Of a stretch of DNA of 64,000 bases, positions 47,708-59,763 are shown in pieces. The translations under genes and the position numbers were made by a program. Each line of letters starts with the position of its first letter. Position 1 is the first letter of the stretch. The DNA comes from Pogona vitticeps (lineage: Eukaryota; Chordata; Lepidosauria; Squamata; Agamidae), in contig NC_135795.1 of NCBI RefSeq assembly GCF_051106095.1, positions 565,501 to 629,500 on the forward strand. The letters run 5' to 3'. Below the pieces are notes generated by a model that saw only the letters and a list, made by a program, of their open reading frames with translations, was not told the DNA's origin and did no database searches.

Positions 47708-49120
47708 CTTTAGTGGAATGGTGTGGATGAAAAACATTTTGCCACTGGAAACCAGGCAAGCTGGAAGAGAGCCATTCCTTCCAAGAGAAACACAGAGGGC
47801 CCCCCCACCCCCTCAGGCGGGGCTCTCCCTTTGGAATCTGGGGGGTGGGCCCCCCACACCACATCTGCCCTGCACAGGGGGGGGCGCCCTCACCTTCAGC
47901 CCCGAGGATCTGGGGGGGGGAGAGAGAGCAGCAAGAGGCCTCCTCGCCACCACGGGCGGCAACAGACTTCATGCCAATCTCACCGGAGGCCTTTGGGAGA
48001 ACCAGGATTTCCTAAAAAGGGCCCCAAGAGCAGATGGAGCCGGCTGGGCTGGAGCACCTGAAAAGCAGGCTGGGCGGTGGGCGCCTTTTCCTGAAGGACT
48101 GCCTTTCTGTGTGCAAATGCTTTGCTTCTCTGTAGGAAAAGATGCAAGAGGCGCTTTGAACAAACCGCAGGGGCTATGGGGGAGGGGAGGGGAGCGAGAT
48201 CTGCTTCTAGTCAGAGGTCCCTCAGGCAGCCTTAAAATCTTGCCTGGAGGTACTTGGATGAAGCAGCCAAACTCAACGGGAGGGAGGCATCGATCCAGGT
48301 GTGCCCCTCAGCTTTTGCCTAAAACCTGTGCAGTGTCTCCAACCTTGGAAAGAGGCCATTCGGGGCACGCACCGGACGTGCGCTCGGCAAGGCCCTATCT
48401 GCCAGCCCTGGGGCGGGTGTCCTGAGGAAGGCTGATTCCCACAAGCATCTCACCCCAACCATGGTTGTTGCTAACATGACACCTCCTACAGTGACCTTTC
48501 CTCCTTGGATGCATGGCTGCCCCCCCACCCCACAAGGTCAATTCCAGTACTGGGGTGCTGGTGGTCTGCTTTGGGAAAGAAGGATGACGATTTCTTCATG
48601 ACTCAGTGCCCATGGGATGCAGCGTTGGGTGCCCTTCTGCTGCTGAGGTCTAGAGTAAGACGGTATGAAGATGACAGAAGCCTTGGATCTTGCGGGCCAT
48701 ACATGGAGCGGAAATGCCATGGTTTAGGAATGTGGGCGGTCAAGGAAGTGAGAAAGAAAACCCCCCAAATGAAAGCCAAGGCCCTCCCAAGCCCCCTGAA
48801 TTAGATGATGGGATGGTAGGAATCCAAGAGGAGCCTTGAAACGGTCCTGCCCACCCGCCTACGAGAGAAGGCCACGGAGAGGACATCGCCTGGAGCGCGC
48901 CTTTCCGTCCGATCTTCCCCCCAAGTGATGTTCGAGAGTGTGGACTCTACCCACAGGCACCCAAAGAGAAATCTTGGGAGGGTGTAGGGGAAAATGGGTA
49001 TTTTTAGCATTCTCGTTGGTGTGTTCATAGCTCTCAGCCCTGCTTGTTGTTGCTTAGCACCCATAAAATCTTGCTTCCAGAGAGCAATCCTAACCAAATC
49101 TACTTGAAAGTCTCATGCTG

Positions 49121-49126
49121 TTTATT
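49121..49126 (-). terminator. PRKCB: Candidate PRKCB (beta-I form) polyadenylation signal AATAAA
   Basis: Plus-strand TTTATT reads AATAAA on the minus strand within TTGCAATAAACAGCATG. It is followed 20-35 nt later by a T/GT-rich stretch. I found no canonical AATAAA between it and the beta-I stop codon, so it is the best candidate for the transcript end. Confidence 0.65.
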
Positions 49127-49805
49127 GCAAGACACGGAGTGCTTCCAGACAAAGCGAATACCATAAAGTTACTGTACACCCCATTAACAAACTGTTGTGG
49201 GCTATCTAGAGGCTGTCTTTTACAATGCCCTTGTGTTCTTACACAATTTCTTCGCTTTTCTTGCTGAGGAGAAGGCTTTACGTTTAAGCTGGGCCACATT
49301 GTCTTTTAGTTGGTAGAAGCAGCTTGTCTGGAAGCATCCTCAAACATGGGAATGTTTCAAAAATCATCTCTGATCCTTTGCCTGGGTTTTAGACCAAACT
49401 CAGCTGACGGAGCAAGAGAAATCACAAGAAAATGAAACTCACCCAATCCAGAGGAATTCTTGACTCCACAGTAATATATTTGAACGTACGGGTACATGCT
49501 TCAAAAACCAAGGTTGCATCCACAGAAATGCTTTACGTTGGCTTTGGCAAAATACTGCAAGTGTGAAAAGTATCTCAGCTACAGAAACGACAGCTGCCGT
49601 GACCCCTGCTTGAACCAAATGCAAAACCTCTCAATCACTCCATCTTTCTTTCGGTCTTATGCAATTTGGCATCTCATGCCTGAGATGACCAAGGATGAAA
49701 TTGGTGCACCATAAGAATGGACAGTCTCCTCTCCTCATCTAGAGAGAAATGGTCTGTTCTGTTAACGACAGAGGAAGGGGTCTCAAAAGAACAGCCCTGC
49801 CCTCT

Positions 49806-49808
<3 letters not shown>

Positions 49809-49848
<40 letters not shown>
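49809..49848. repeat. (GT)n microsatellite
   Basis: Twenty GT units; in the PRKCB transcript sense this is a (CA)n tract inside the predicted beta-I 3' UTR. Confidence 0.96.
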
Positions 49849-49853
<5 letters not shown>

Positions 49854-50232
49854 TCCAAGCTTTCCCTTTGTTATGTACAAGCCCTTTGCCCAAATGCAGC
49901 ATTCATAGAGAAGACCAACACACCGAATCCTAGACAAGGGTGCAGAAGTTTACAGCCACAGAGTCACAGTCTTGTAAAGTTTAAGACAGCCTGCTGGGCT
50001 CCCTCATTCCCCAAAGACCAAGGTTGCAAGCCCACTTATTTTGGAGTAAGTCCTGTTAGTTTCCCACAAGAAACAGCACAATACAAATCCAACTACTGGA
50101 CACAAACAAAGCATTGACATGGTTGACACACACACCCAAGTCCCAAATCTCTGCCAGGTGAACCGAAAAGGGACACGACCAAGAAGGCAGGCTTTCAAAA
50201 TCACAATTTCTTCACCAGACAGGGCTGTCTTC

Positions 50233-50460
50233 CCTTGAGCACATCATGAGAAGGTAAGAATCTCTGGAAAAGGCAATAATGCTAGGAAAAAGTGAAGGCA
50301 GCAGGAAAAGAGGAAGGCCAAATACAGACCCTCAAGGATACCATGATTTTTTTTGAGTTTGCAAGGGTTGAGCAGGGCTATTGAGGCCATGACCTTTTGG
50401 AGTCAGTCATTCATAATGTTGCCGTGAGTCGGAGGTGACTTGACACCACATAAGAACAAA
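50233..50460 (+). mobile_element. BovB/RTE LINE 3' end
   Basis: ATCATGAGAAGGTAAGAATC, GGAAAAGGCAATAATGCTAG, AAGTGAAGGCAGCAGGAAAA and GAGGAAGGCCAAATACAGAC, then GAGTTTGCAAGGGTTGAGCA, GTTGCCGTGAGTCGGAGGTG and ACTTGACACCACATAAGAAC. This is the well-known squamate RTE/BovB tail. It is on the plus strand, antisense to PRKCB. Confidence 0.88.
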
Positions 50461-52112
50461 CCTTCTATCTAATTATATCTAAAATCTTGCTGATGAAGAG
50501 ACCTGTGATATCCAAAGTTTGCACACCTTTTGTGACTTCTTAGGTTGGCCTAATACAGCTATCCCTTCCAATATGGATATTGGAATTATTATACAGTGGG
50601 ATTCTCTGCAAACCCTCTACAGAGACCTGGTTGTCAATCTGGAATACTCTGTGGCACAGAAGAGCTTTTTGGTCCACTATTGCTGGGTGTGCATGTGAGT
50701 GAGTGTGTCGCAAAAAAGGATTACTGCTCACATTCCTGTCCTGGATGCTCCCTGAAGAAAATGTCCTGTGGGTCAACAGGAAGGGCCTTTTCGATAGCAG
50801 GAGAGCATCATCACCACCACTGCCACTGCTGCATTAAAACAGAAAGGAAAGGATAGGCGGAGGGGAAAACAATTCCAGGAAAAACAACCTTCCAGTTCTG
50901 GACTCCGGCTTCAAAACCAAGGGGTGTGTGTGTGTTAAGCATCAGCAGTAATAGTCACGGTGACTTTTCCCATCTTACCTGGACCCAGAAACACAATAAA
51001 GATAAAGGTTCCACATTTGGGGGGGCGGGGCTGCCTTCCGCCCCAGTTGGAAACATCCCCCATTCAGCCGTAAGGGAGCTAAAACGGGTAGTTAAAAAAA
51101 TACCAGCAGGATTTTAACAACAGCCTTCAGGATCTCTCTTTCCCACTTCCCCCCCCCTTTAAAAAATAAAGCATATGGTTTTGAAATTACTAATTATGAA
51201 AAGAGCAAGCTTTGGAAAGAGGACAAAACTGAAGGAAAGATGCTTAGGGGTGGTTGGCTATCATTTGGAGGCTGGCAATGGCAGGCTAAGCTGCCCTCTT
51301 CCCTTCCCGTGGCCAAAAGCCGGCTTCTACTTCCACGTTCTTTGACAGCCTGCCACCGGGAGGAGGGTGCCCAAGACCGACTCTTGTAATCTCTCTAGAA
51401 GGTTTAACTCCCCAAAAAGCCTTTCAGAAAAAGAGCATTGAAATTGCGAACGGCCCTGGTGACATTAAAACACACCCTTATGATCTAGAATGGAAGCTCG
51501 GTTATTTCCTGAATTTCACACCAGGCAGTTCCAAATGTGTGCACAATAACTAAAGACAAAAAGCAATTCACCGTGGATCTCCAAAGACAAGCAAATTTAG
51601 GAAAACAGACCTTCAGGACAAGAGGGTTCACCGGGTTTAGTTTTGACTTGAATGGGAACAAAACAAACGAGCCAGGATTCTTGAACAACAACGTCCATTC
51701 ATGGCACAACGCTTGGCGACACGGATCATGCTCAGCATTCAGAAACAAACAGAGAGACATACGAATTATTCAGTGCCAGAGAAATCTAAAAATACAAAGA
51801 GGCTAGCCAACCGGATAGTCTGAGACAATATTCTTGACGTGTTTCAAAACCCTACGGGTAGCCACTGGTTGAAGAGTCTAGAAATGCTATCCTTGAATAT
51901 TCAAGCGGTTCCAGAAATGCTAACAAACTGGACACGCGTACACACAGGGGAGGGGAAGCCACCCGAGAGAAGCAGCCGCCTGTTCTCCTCTAAAAGGATG
52001 TGAATGTTTCAACGGATGCACTGCAAATCCCGGAAGACGAGTGTCCACACAGACAAGGCAACCTGGAGTTCAGACCTGTGACTACAAAGGACAGCAAGTG
52101 GGGCCACCCGGC

Positions 52113-52265
52113 CTAGACATGGATGACAAATTCTGGGTTAGTGTAGGAGAATCCGGCAAACTCATTTTGGTCCAAGTTCATGATGAAGAGTTTGTCTGTA
52201 GGCGTCAGTTCCACCGGCTGCCTCGTGAATTCTTTATCAAAGTTGGAAGTGTCCAGTCTATCTTT
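52113..52265 (-). CDS. PRKCB: PRKCB last exon, PKC beta-I C-terminal tail
   Basis: After a TTTCATCCAACAG acceptor this exon encodes 50 residues: [20 protein letters not shown], then [20 protein letters not shown] and [10 protein letters not shown], followed by TAG. It matches the human beta-I-specific tail in length and nearly every residue (Asn to His in the last five; K/L changes at the start). The turn-motif Thr (LTPTD) and hydrophobic-motif Ser (FAGFSY), whose phosphorylation matures PKC, are both present. It is the downstream alternative of a mutually exclusive pair; the beta-II exon lies 7.2 kb upstream. PKC-beta is a calcium/diacylglycerol-dependent Ser/Thr kinase. Confidence 0.97.
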   Translation of the reverse strand, partial: KDRLDTSNFDKEFTRQPVELTPTDKLFIMNLDQNEFAGFSYTNPEFVIHV

Positions 52266-54969
52266 CTGTTGGATGAAAAGCAAAACAATTAAGAAACACA
52301 AAGAAAGGAATCATGATATTATTCCAGCAAGGCCACACGGGGGTCACAGTGTCTGGATTCCAACAAACGGGAAAACCATGGAAGACGCCAGGGCCAGCAA
52401 TTCAGACCTGCACGCCATGCGCGGTGCAAGCAGGGGACGTTTTTCTCTCCATTTGTTCAGCAGCAGCTGCTACCAAACCATTCAAAGGCCTTTTAAAGGC
52501 TCCACAGCGTTCAGCGCTCCAAGCTGGGCCCCTTGGAGGCAAAGATAAAACTCTTGGCAAAGAGCATCCCCTTAAACTGGGCACGTGACATGCAAGAGAG
52601 TGACGTACTCGTGCCAGAAAAGGGCTCTGCTGGAGAATATAATAAAAACCATGAAAAGCTTGTTTCCATCCTGTCTCCTATCGGCTGCTCTTGCCGTCCC
52701 AGTATCCTGAGAGCCTAGCAGGACTCTGCCCCTCTAGCAGAGTCAGGGGCTTTCACAAACCAGAAGTCACCCCCCCCTCTGTCTCTCTGTTGTGGTAACA
52801 GACATCATGCCCCCCCTTCCTACTCCATTTATTTCCATCACACAAAAGTATTGTTGAATCCCCTGCTCCACAGAGGGTGAAGCCACCTCCAGGAAGGTCC
52901 AAATGAAGGAAACGCGACCGAGTGCATGAGTCCCCGATCCGCTGTCATTCTGCCACCTGGAAAGCGGCTTGCCCTTCAAAGTGGCTTTGGGCAGAGTCGC
53001 ACTGCTCTCGCCAGCAGACTTTTAGGTACGTAGCTCCCTTCCTTTCTACAGAGCCAGCCCCGAAGGGCGTCCTGGCCCACAGGGCCCTGCTGCCTGTTAC
53101 ATGTCTGGGCAGGCAGGGCAGTCCTAACAGCAGGTTGAAGTCAAGTCTGGAACCTGTCACTGCTACAGACTACAAACTACAGGCTCCCCCCCCCCAGGCA
53201 CCATGAGCTCACATCCTAAGAAAGCCAGCCAGTCGATCCCAGAGATAACACTCATGAGGATTCCCCCTCCCCCGCTTAAAAAAAAAACACCCCAAAACCA
53301 AAACAGCAATTTCAAGTTCCACAAGCAATATCGATGCCAGAAACCGAAAGAGGTGGGAACCCAGAGCGACCGATTATTTTCTTAAACCTGCTAGCTTCAG
53401 GCTTTAACTCATTTGCTTCTGATGCTACAGAAATGCTGGCCCATTTTGTTTTTGCCCGGGAACATTTAATCTAATGCAAATTTAAGATGCCTTCTTTGGA
53501 AGAATCACTGCTGAGGAATCACATGCTGCTTCTTGCAATTGGTTGAGCTGCCAGGGGTTAAGTTGACAACCTCCAATATGGCATCAGGTGCCACGTTCTG
53601 CTCTGGTGAAGTGGGGCTCCACCCTAGAGCATTCTGAGTAAATTGCTTTGCCCTCGACATATTCAGCCCAGCCCAGACAACTCTGCGATACTCACCTTGC
53701 CCTGTCTAAGGGTTGCTCTGGTGTGGCCTTTTCTTCCCCATTGGCTTCTCCTTTGGCCATCCTTGTGCGCCCTTCCTTTACTGCCTTCCTCCTTTTAAGC
53801 TGTTTAGCCGGGACATTTCACACCATTTTATTGCTTGATTTTTGCCACAACCTCCTTTCACAAAACCAGACGAGCCTCCAGAGCTAGTCAAGAAGACGAA
53901 AGGGGAAGGGGTAGGACAGGCCAAGGTCAGGGAGAGCAGAAAACAGTGAAGGGCAGGTGCAGTTTTCAAGGAGACCCTGGGAAGCCCTTTGCTGCAAAGG
54001 TCAACGTTCACCGGAGAGCAGAGCTGCCTTGCCACGTGTACAGAAAAGAAAAAGGATGTCATTCCCACGCTCTCCTGCATGTTCAGCTGACTACCAGTTC
54101 TCACACGCATGAGAATGGCGAGGACGACAGGCCTTAAAGCTTTCCTGCTTAGGATTTCTCCAAAACTCAGCTTGAAAGTAGCCATGGGTGGAAGCAAGCT
54201 CCAGCTTCCTCAGACTCACCAGCACAGCTTCCCAAGGTCACCGGGCAGCCGAGGAGGCGCACCTGCTCAGACCGACGCCTTCCATTGGTGGAGCCGAAGC
54301 TTCTGGTAACGTCCACAGAGTCAGTCCCAACATCCAGAGTGGTCCCAACAGAACAAGAGGTGGCTTAAATTATGGAGACCTTCACCCTGATCCAAGGGCG
54401 AGAGCTCCATGCTGCCGGTGGAGCCTCTGCTTCTCTCTCCTGGTGGGCACCGGATCAGAGCTAAAACTGGATCCCTTCGATGGAAAAACGAGCTGACGGC
54501 TTGGCTGCCCCCAGGAAGGAGGGACCGTGCTCTTCCACACGGCATGGTGTTGCTCATCACGCACAGAATGGGCACCAACTCTTGTGATGGAGTTGGGTGC
54601 CCTAGCTTAGATCAGAGTCATCAGGGGTGGCCGATTCACCTAGCTATCAAACAGATGCACTTTTGTGACCATCCTTCTTCTTCCATCTGACTGCCATTGA
54701 AATTGCCAAAATTTTGGGCAACTCCATCATTTTCTGGCTAAATTCAAGCAAACATGGCAGGATGGCGGCGGTCTATTGGGAGTGCACCCCACCGTTGGCA
54801 GTCACCTTATACTGCAGAGGTGTAGCTAAATTAAAGAAACCACAGGACGCATCTTCTGCATACCTGTTTAGCAGTAAATCCCCCTGATCTCCACAGGACC
54901 TAGTTTTAGGCAAGTGTGCAAATGATTACCACTTAGTTCGTTATCAATTATCAAGATCCGCCAACGATC

Positions 54970-55165
54970 AATTAATTAAAGCTATGCTTTTATTATTCGC
55001 TTATTTATTCAACATGCTGCCTTCTTCCGTTGCAGGACCAAAGGCAGCTCATAAAATAAATGAAAAATTGGTACAGCGAAAACCACCATAAATCATAATA
55101 TTAAAACATGATTGAATAAGTTATTCTATTAAAACAGGCACCAAAGCAAAACAATGAATTAATTT
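54970..55165 (-). mobile_element. Reversed LINE/SINE 3' tail (CR1/L2 type)
   Basis: TTCGCTTATTTATTCAACAT, CTGCCTTCTTCCGTTGCAGG, ACCAAAGGCAGCTCATAAAA and runs such as AATATTAAAACATG resemble the common reverse-oriented reptile repeat tail that reads TATGCCGCC...AAGGCAGCTCACAA. Family assignment is uncertain. Confidence 0.5.
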
Positions 55166-55885
55166 AAAAGCCATTTGAAAGCATGACAAGAAAAAAACAA
55201 ATCCTCAATTTTTTTAAACACATGAGGAAAAAAGTGAGTACTTTGTAATTCTGGAAGAGAGAAACAGGCGTTGCCTTTGGACCAATGCATGCACTGGAGG
55301 AAGCACCACGTTGCAAGCTGTATTCCCCTTGGTGGGGGCCGGGTATGAACCTTACAGCTCTTGGGGAATGTTTGGGTGCTCGTCCTTGCATAAAGATACC
55401 ACAAAATATTTTTAATGTGCTGGTTGATTTCCTGCTCTAGCTCCCAAGCTAGGATGTGCTCGGCATGTGTGCGAACACGTCAGAGCCGAGCGAGTGAGAC
55501 CTGGCGCCTGTCGGGGGCAGAGGAGCAACCAGGGAATAAATCCAGCGTGGGCGCGTGGGCAGGGCAAGCAACATCTCCTCCACTTGGCACGGCTTGCTTT
55601 GAGATCTGAAAACCAGGGAGGCATCGCAACCTGCGAGATTTCCGTCGCTTTGACTCCCAGCAGCCCCCTCCACCCCCAACTCGCTTTCCCCTCAAAACCG
55701 CCTGCTCCCTGTTCTCAAAGCGGGGACTGCTTGTGACTCACAGGATGGCCACATTTTCTTTGTCCTGGGGGGGGCTGGGGCTGGGGGTGGTTTCATTCTG
55801 CATCCAAACCCTCTCACCAGGAAAAATGGCTGGGGGCTTTGGATGGGTGGCCGGCCGGGAAGAGCTGTTCCGTTTGCTGAGGATG

Positions 55886-55892
<7 letters not shown>

Positions 55893-55927
<35 letters not shown>
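55893..55927. repeat. (GA)n microsatellite
   Basis: About 17 GA units inside the PRKCB beta-II/beta-I interval. Confidence 0.95.
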
Positions 55928-55930
<3 letters not shown>

Positions 55931-56861
55931 CCTCCGGCTGCTCAGAGCAAGAGACAAACTCCTGAGCATCTGAGCCACAGAGGACATCATCCCAGGGACC
56001 TTCCTCCTCCCGAGGAGGAGTCCACCACCCAGAGTTTTCTCAGTTTTCCTCCAGAGACGTAGCCGGTGATGCTCAGCAGGCAGACTGGGGTCCTTTCGCT
56101 GCAGCTGAAGCCAAGCTCCCCCCACGTGGAGGCAGGGAAGGGAGCAGACACCGCGTCCATCCGGGTCCATCCAAAAGCCATCCCTGTCCAGGTGGCCTCC
56201 AGATTCCTACTCCCGGGGTCCAGGTGTCCAAGACCAGCTTTGCCAGGTAGGTCCCACACACTGTTGGGATTTTCCCACCTGGGGTCAGTCCAGCTGGGTT
56301 GCTTTTTCGGAGGAGAGCTCGGCGAGGCCTGAGCCTCTGCAGGCCTGCACCTTCGAGTTCCTGCTTAGGACCCAGGTTCAGTGCGAACACTTAGGGCTGC
56401 CCTGTTCGGTCCAGATCCTGGAATTTCTAGTTATCTTGCACAGACAGGCACTGAAAGTTCTCACCAACTCTTTTAAACTCAGCAACTTTTCTAAATTTGG
56501 AATCCCCCCCCCAAAACTTTTGCTTGTGAAATCTGATGTCAAGACATATATCTACAAAAACATCTCAAGGTTTCATTGAAAGTACTTTTATCAAAGTTGT
56601 TACATGGTTATCACACGTCATGTTTACTAGTTTAGACCTTGCTAAACAGAAATAATAAATTTAACAAAATGCACAACCAGAATAGTATTTTCCTTCTTCA
56701 AACTACATGCCAGCAACCCGACCATGGGATCTTTGCCGCTGAATTATTTCTCCTGTGGCAAGAATTCTGAAGCCCTATTAACTCAGCTGTTTCTTAGTCC
56801 TGCTTGCAAACAACACGAGGTTTATCCTCAAAACAAGATTTCTTGAATGTATTATTATTAT

Positions 56862-56867
56862 TTTATT
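56862..56867 (-). terminator. PRKCB: Candidate PRKCB beta-II polyadenylation signal AATAAA
   Basis: Minus-strand AATAAA in a T/A-rich context, 2.6 kb after the beta-II stop. An ATTAAA at 58267-58272 (1.2 kb after the stop) is an alternative. The AT-rich sequence that surrounds it is UTR-like. Confidence 0.4.
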
Positions 56868-57774
56868 TTATAACCGTATCTGAGGGGTGGGGGAACGGTT
56901 GGCACATGAACAGTTCAAAGCATATGGGTAGGCAGTGGACGTCCCGCAGGCAGGAAGGGGGGAAAAGTATAAATGGAAGAGGTGAATGAGCAGCAGCACT
57001 GGAATCTTAAAAGAAGCCACGTTTTCTCTCCTTTTAAGTTGCTAGAAACACAAGCAACTGAAAATTCCAGCTGCAATGATTTGTCGTGTTCAGAAGATTA
57101 TTCGCTGAGACAAAAAAAACCAAACAAACCCCTTTACAACTTCAGTCAAGGTACACAAATACAGTCTGAATTTTTAAACATCAGCTTCAGTTTAGTAAAA
57201 TACTCAATTTTTTTTGACACACATAAAGCTGAATTTAACACTTTTTAAAAAAATATTTGGCAACCAGATGAATGGAATCCCCCCCACACCCCTCCCCTCC
57301 CGCTCTCCCTCCCCTTATTTAAGGAAAGCAACCCACAAAGCTTTGATATGAACAGAACATAGAAACAGTGACAGGGCGGGCGGGCGGGGGGGATACAAAG
57401 AGTGACCATCAACTCCAAAGCATCCGCAGGGAATCCTCTCCTTACCCCCCCCCCCCGATAACAGGAGGAATGGGAGATTCTGGTTATGCTTCCTTTCTTG
57501 GTCCCAGTTAGGAGTCTGATGATGGCGAGGTCTGCCACTCAAAGGCCACTTCACACAGCTTAGAGCCAGAGCAGAGGAGCTGGCCTCCCCATCTGCGGGG
57601 GGGGGGGATGCATGCTTTAAGAGTTACCATGGAATGGAGGGATGGAAGAGAGAAGACGCAGGGAGGAAGCGCCAGGTTTTCATGGGGGAACTTCTAGGCT
57701 TGACCCTGGCATCTCCAGGGAGGCCGAGAGAAGAACCCGGCCGGGCAGCCAGCATCAGAACTGGTCCTCGGCGG

Positions 57775-57872
57775 CTAGATCTGCCAGGATTTGGATCCCT
57801 GCCTTGAGCAAGGGGTTGGAATCGATGGCCTTCGAGGCCCCTTCCAGGATCCCAGGATCCCAGGATTCTAGG
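57775..57872 (+). mobile_element. CR1 LINE extreme 3' end
   Basis: TTTGGATCCCTGCCTTGAGC, AAGGGGTTGGAATCGATGGC, CTTCGAGGCCCCTTCCAGGA and a short ATCCCAGG tandem end, then GGATTCTAGG. It is only the last 100 bp of CR1. Confidence 0.75.
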
Positions 57873-59486
57873 TGGGACCGAAGGGGCTGATCCAGTGCAA
57901 GGCAGATGAGGGAGTTTAGGGGAAGCAGAAATCTCCTAACGCTGGAAGGAGGCCCCAGGAGCTTTAGCAGAGGAGCTGCTGTGACTTCCCCCCCCAGCAC
58001 TCAGCTGTAAACTCTCTGGCAGTCATCTGAAAAGGACAACCCGCGGTCACCCTGACCATCGGTCCTTTGCTGCAGCCACAAGGCCGAGGGGGAAGTCAAT
58101 GGAACACCAAAGAGGGTGGAGAAAGGGGGAAACGAGAGCACCCTGGGGCACAATTCATCAAGGGCCAAAAGAGGAGCTGGCGGGGTGCCATTGAGAGCAG
58201 AGCAGGAACGGAGGTGGCAAGAACCTCGATTCCCCGGCCCCTCTCCGATTTCCCCTTTGCGCCCAGTTTAATTTTCTGAATAAACTGCTGTACTGCAGCC
58301 AAGACTCTGCTCGGGCGAACCGGATGGATTCAGGTAGCCCAGCCTGAGGCCGACTCAGCCTTCCCTCTTTCAGAAGGTTTAGTCCAATGGGCGCCCTGCT
58401 CCCTGGGGGGTGCGTGGGTGGCATGTCTAGCCTGCCTAATTCCATGGCAAGGTGTCCAAAGAGTTCTTTGGGTGCCCTGGGGCAAAATAGAAGGAGCCCA
58501 CGTGGCTCTTCTGCTTTCTAGCATTTCACATCTGCTTCAACAAATCCTGGCAGTCCTCACAAGGTGAAGAAGACGCAGGCCGCTCTCTGTGGGGAAACCT
58601 CTCTTCTCCCCCCCCCCCAGCACACCTCTCGGGAGAGCGGAGGAGGGAGAGGAGAGGCCACCTCTTTGAGGTCCGATGGGCTTCAGGCCTTCCGGAGATG
58701 TCAGGACCTGCCCAGGCGGCTGGTGGGCCAGGCGATGGCCCTTCCCCTCCACCCAGGAGGAGAGCCGGCAGCCCTTCCAAGGCAAGGGAAGAGTCCACGG
58801 GTTGCCTCCGTGGACAGACTGGTTTCCTGCCAGGATCCCGAGGAGGAGGAGGAGGAGGCCAGACCCTCCGTCCTCCCACAGGCAGAAAGGAAAGGCCCCC
58901 TCATTTTCCTAGGGAGAGAGAGCATTTTTGGTAAAGGTGAAGGGAGATCTCCCCCTGGTCTTCCATTCTGGGGATGGAGGAGAGCGGCTGCGTCCAGTCC
59001 TTTTGCAAACGGCGCGCTTGGGGAGAGGGAGAGGGAGACTGGGGTCTTCGCCGAGATGCCGTGAGCCACGGTTTTGTGGTAGCCACAGGCAGGCGCTTCG
59101 GAGGCATCTTGCCAGCTTAAAGCCTTGGGTCCCATCCAGAGTCCTGTTAAGTCTACGGGGGCCACCAGCCGCGGGGCCTTTTTTGGTCCCTGGCCTTAAC
59201 ACTTTGGTGGCTCTGCCCCCCCTCCCCGCTTGCCGGGCTGCAGCTACACCGCCTCGCCACACACACACACACTCACACGTACGCACACACGCCCCGCCCC
59301 GTGGTCTTTGAAGTATGGTCAGGCTAGTATCCGTGCAAAAGGAATCCAAAGCATGATGGTGGATGCTGGCCATGGAGGAGAGGTCACCTCGAGAGCGGTG
59401 GCAGCGGTGGTTGGGGGGGCACCGGGTGGGATGATGAGTGTGCAGGGAGGGTGATGAGGACGATGCAGACGGTCTACAGTGGCTAC

Positions 59487-59645
59487 TTAGCTCTTGACTT
59501 CAGGCTTAAAAAACTCAGAGTTAACAAAGGAAAATCCTTCGAATTCTGACTGGTCAATGTTCCTGATGACTTCCTGGTCAGGTGGAGTTAAGACAGGTGG
59601 GTGGCGAGTGAAAAACCGGTCGAAGTTTTCAGCGTTTCGTCCGCA
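59487..59645 (-). CDS. PRKCB: PRKCB alternative last exon, PKC beta-II C-terminal tail
   Basis: After a CCCCTCTCATAG acceptor this exon encodes 52 residues: [20 protein letters not shown], then [20 protein letters not shown] and [12 protein letters not shown], followed by TAA. It equals the human beta-II tail in length and is nearly identical (EFFKPEVKS for EFLKPEVKS). The turn-motif (LTPPD) and hydrophobic-motif (FEGFSF) phosphosites are kept. Inclusion of this exon ends the frame before the beta-I exon at 52.2 kb, so the two tails are mutually exclusive. The shared catalytic exon that should precede it was not found before base 64000, so that intron exceeds 4.3 kb. Confidence 0.97.
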   Translation of the reverse strand, partial: CGRNAENFDRFFTRHPPVLTPPDQEVIRNIDQSEFEGFSFVNSEFFKPEVKS

Positions 59646-59740
59646 CTATGAGAGGGGAAGAAAAGAACGTGTGGTAGGTGGGAACCAAAAATAAATGAAA
59701 ATCAATCCAAGAAGAAACTGGGGGGGGGGGCAGTGGGGGG

Positions 59741-59763
59741 AGAGAGAGAGAGAGAGAGAGAAA
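59741..59763. repeat. (GA)n microsatellite
   Basis: About 11 GA units just upstream of the beta-II exon, followed by A/G-rich sequence to about 59795. Confidence 0.88.

Larger units (their letters stand above)
49103..52112 (-). other. PRKCB: PRKCB beta-I 3' UTR (predicted)
   Basis: A 3.0-kb stretch between the beta-I stop codon and the AATAAA at 49121. It contains a (CA)n tract (plus-strand GT at 49809-49848) and an antisense BovB/RTE 3' end at about 50.23 kb. No other exon was seen. Length and end are inferred from the poly(A) signal only. Confidence 0.55.
52266..59486 (-). other. PRKCB: PRKCB interval between beta-II and beta-I exons (intron / beta-II 3' UTR)
   Basis: In beta-I transcripts this 7.2 kb is intron; in beta-II transcripts its upstream part is 3' UTR. 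It contains a LINE/SINE tail near 55.0 kb, a GA microsatellite, a CR1 fragment near 57.8 kb and an AT-rich block at 56.4-57.25 kb. No other exon was recognised. Confidence 0.8.
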
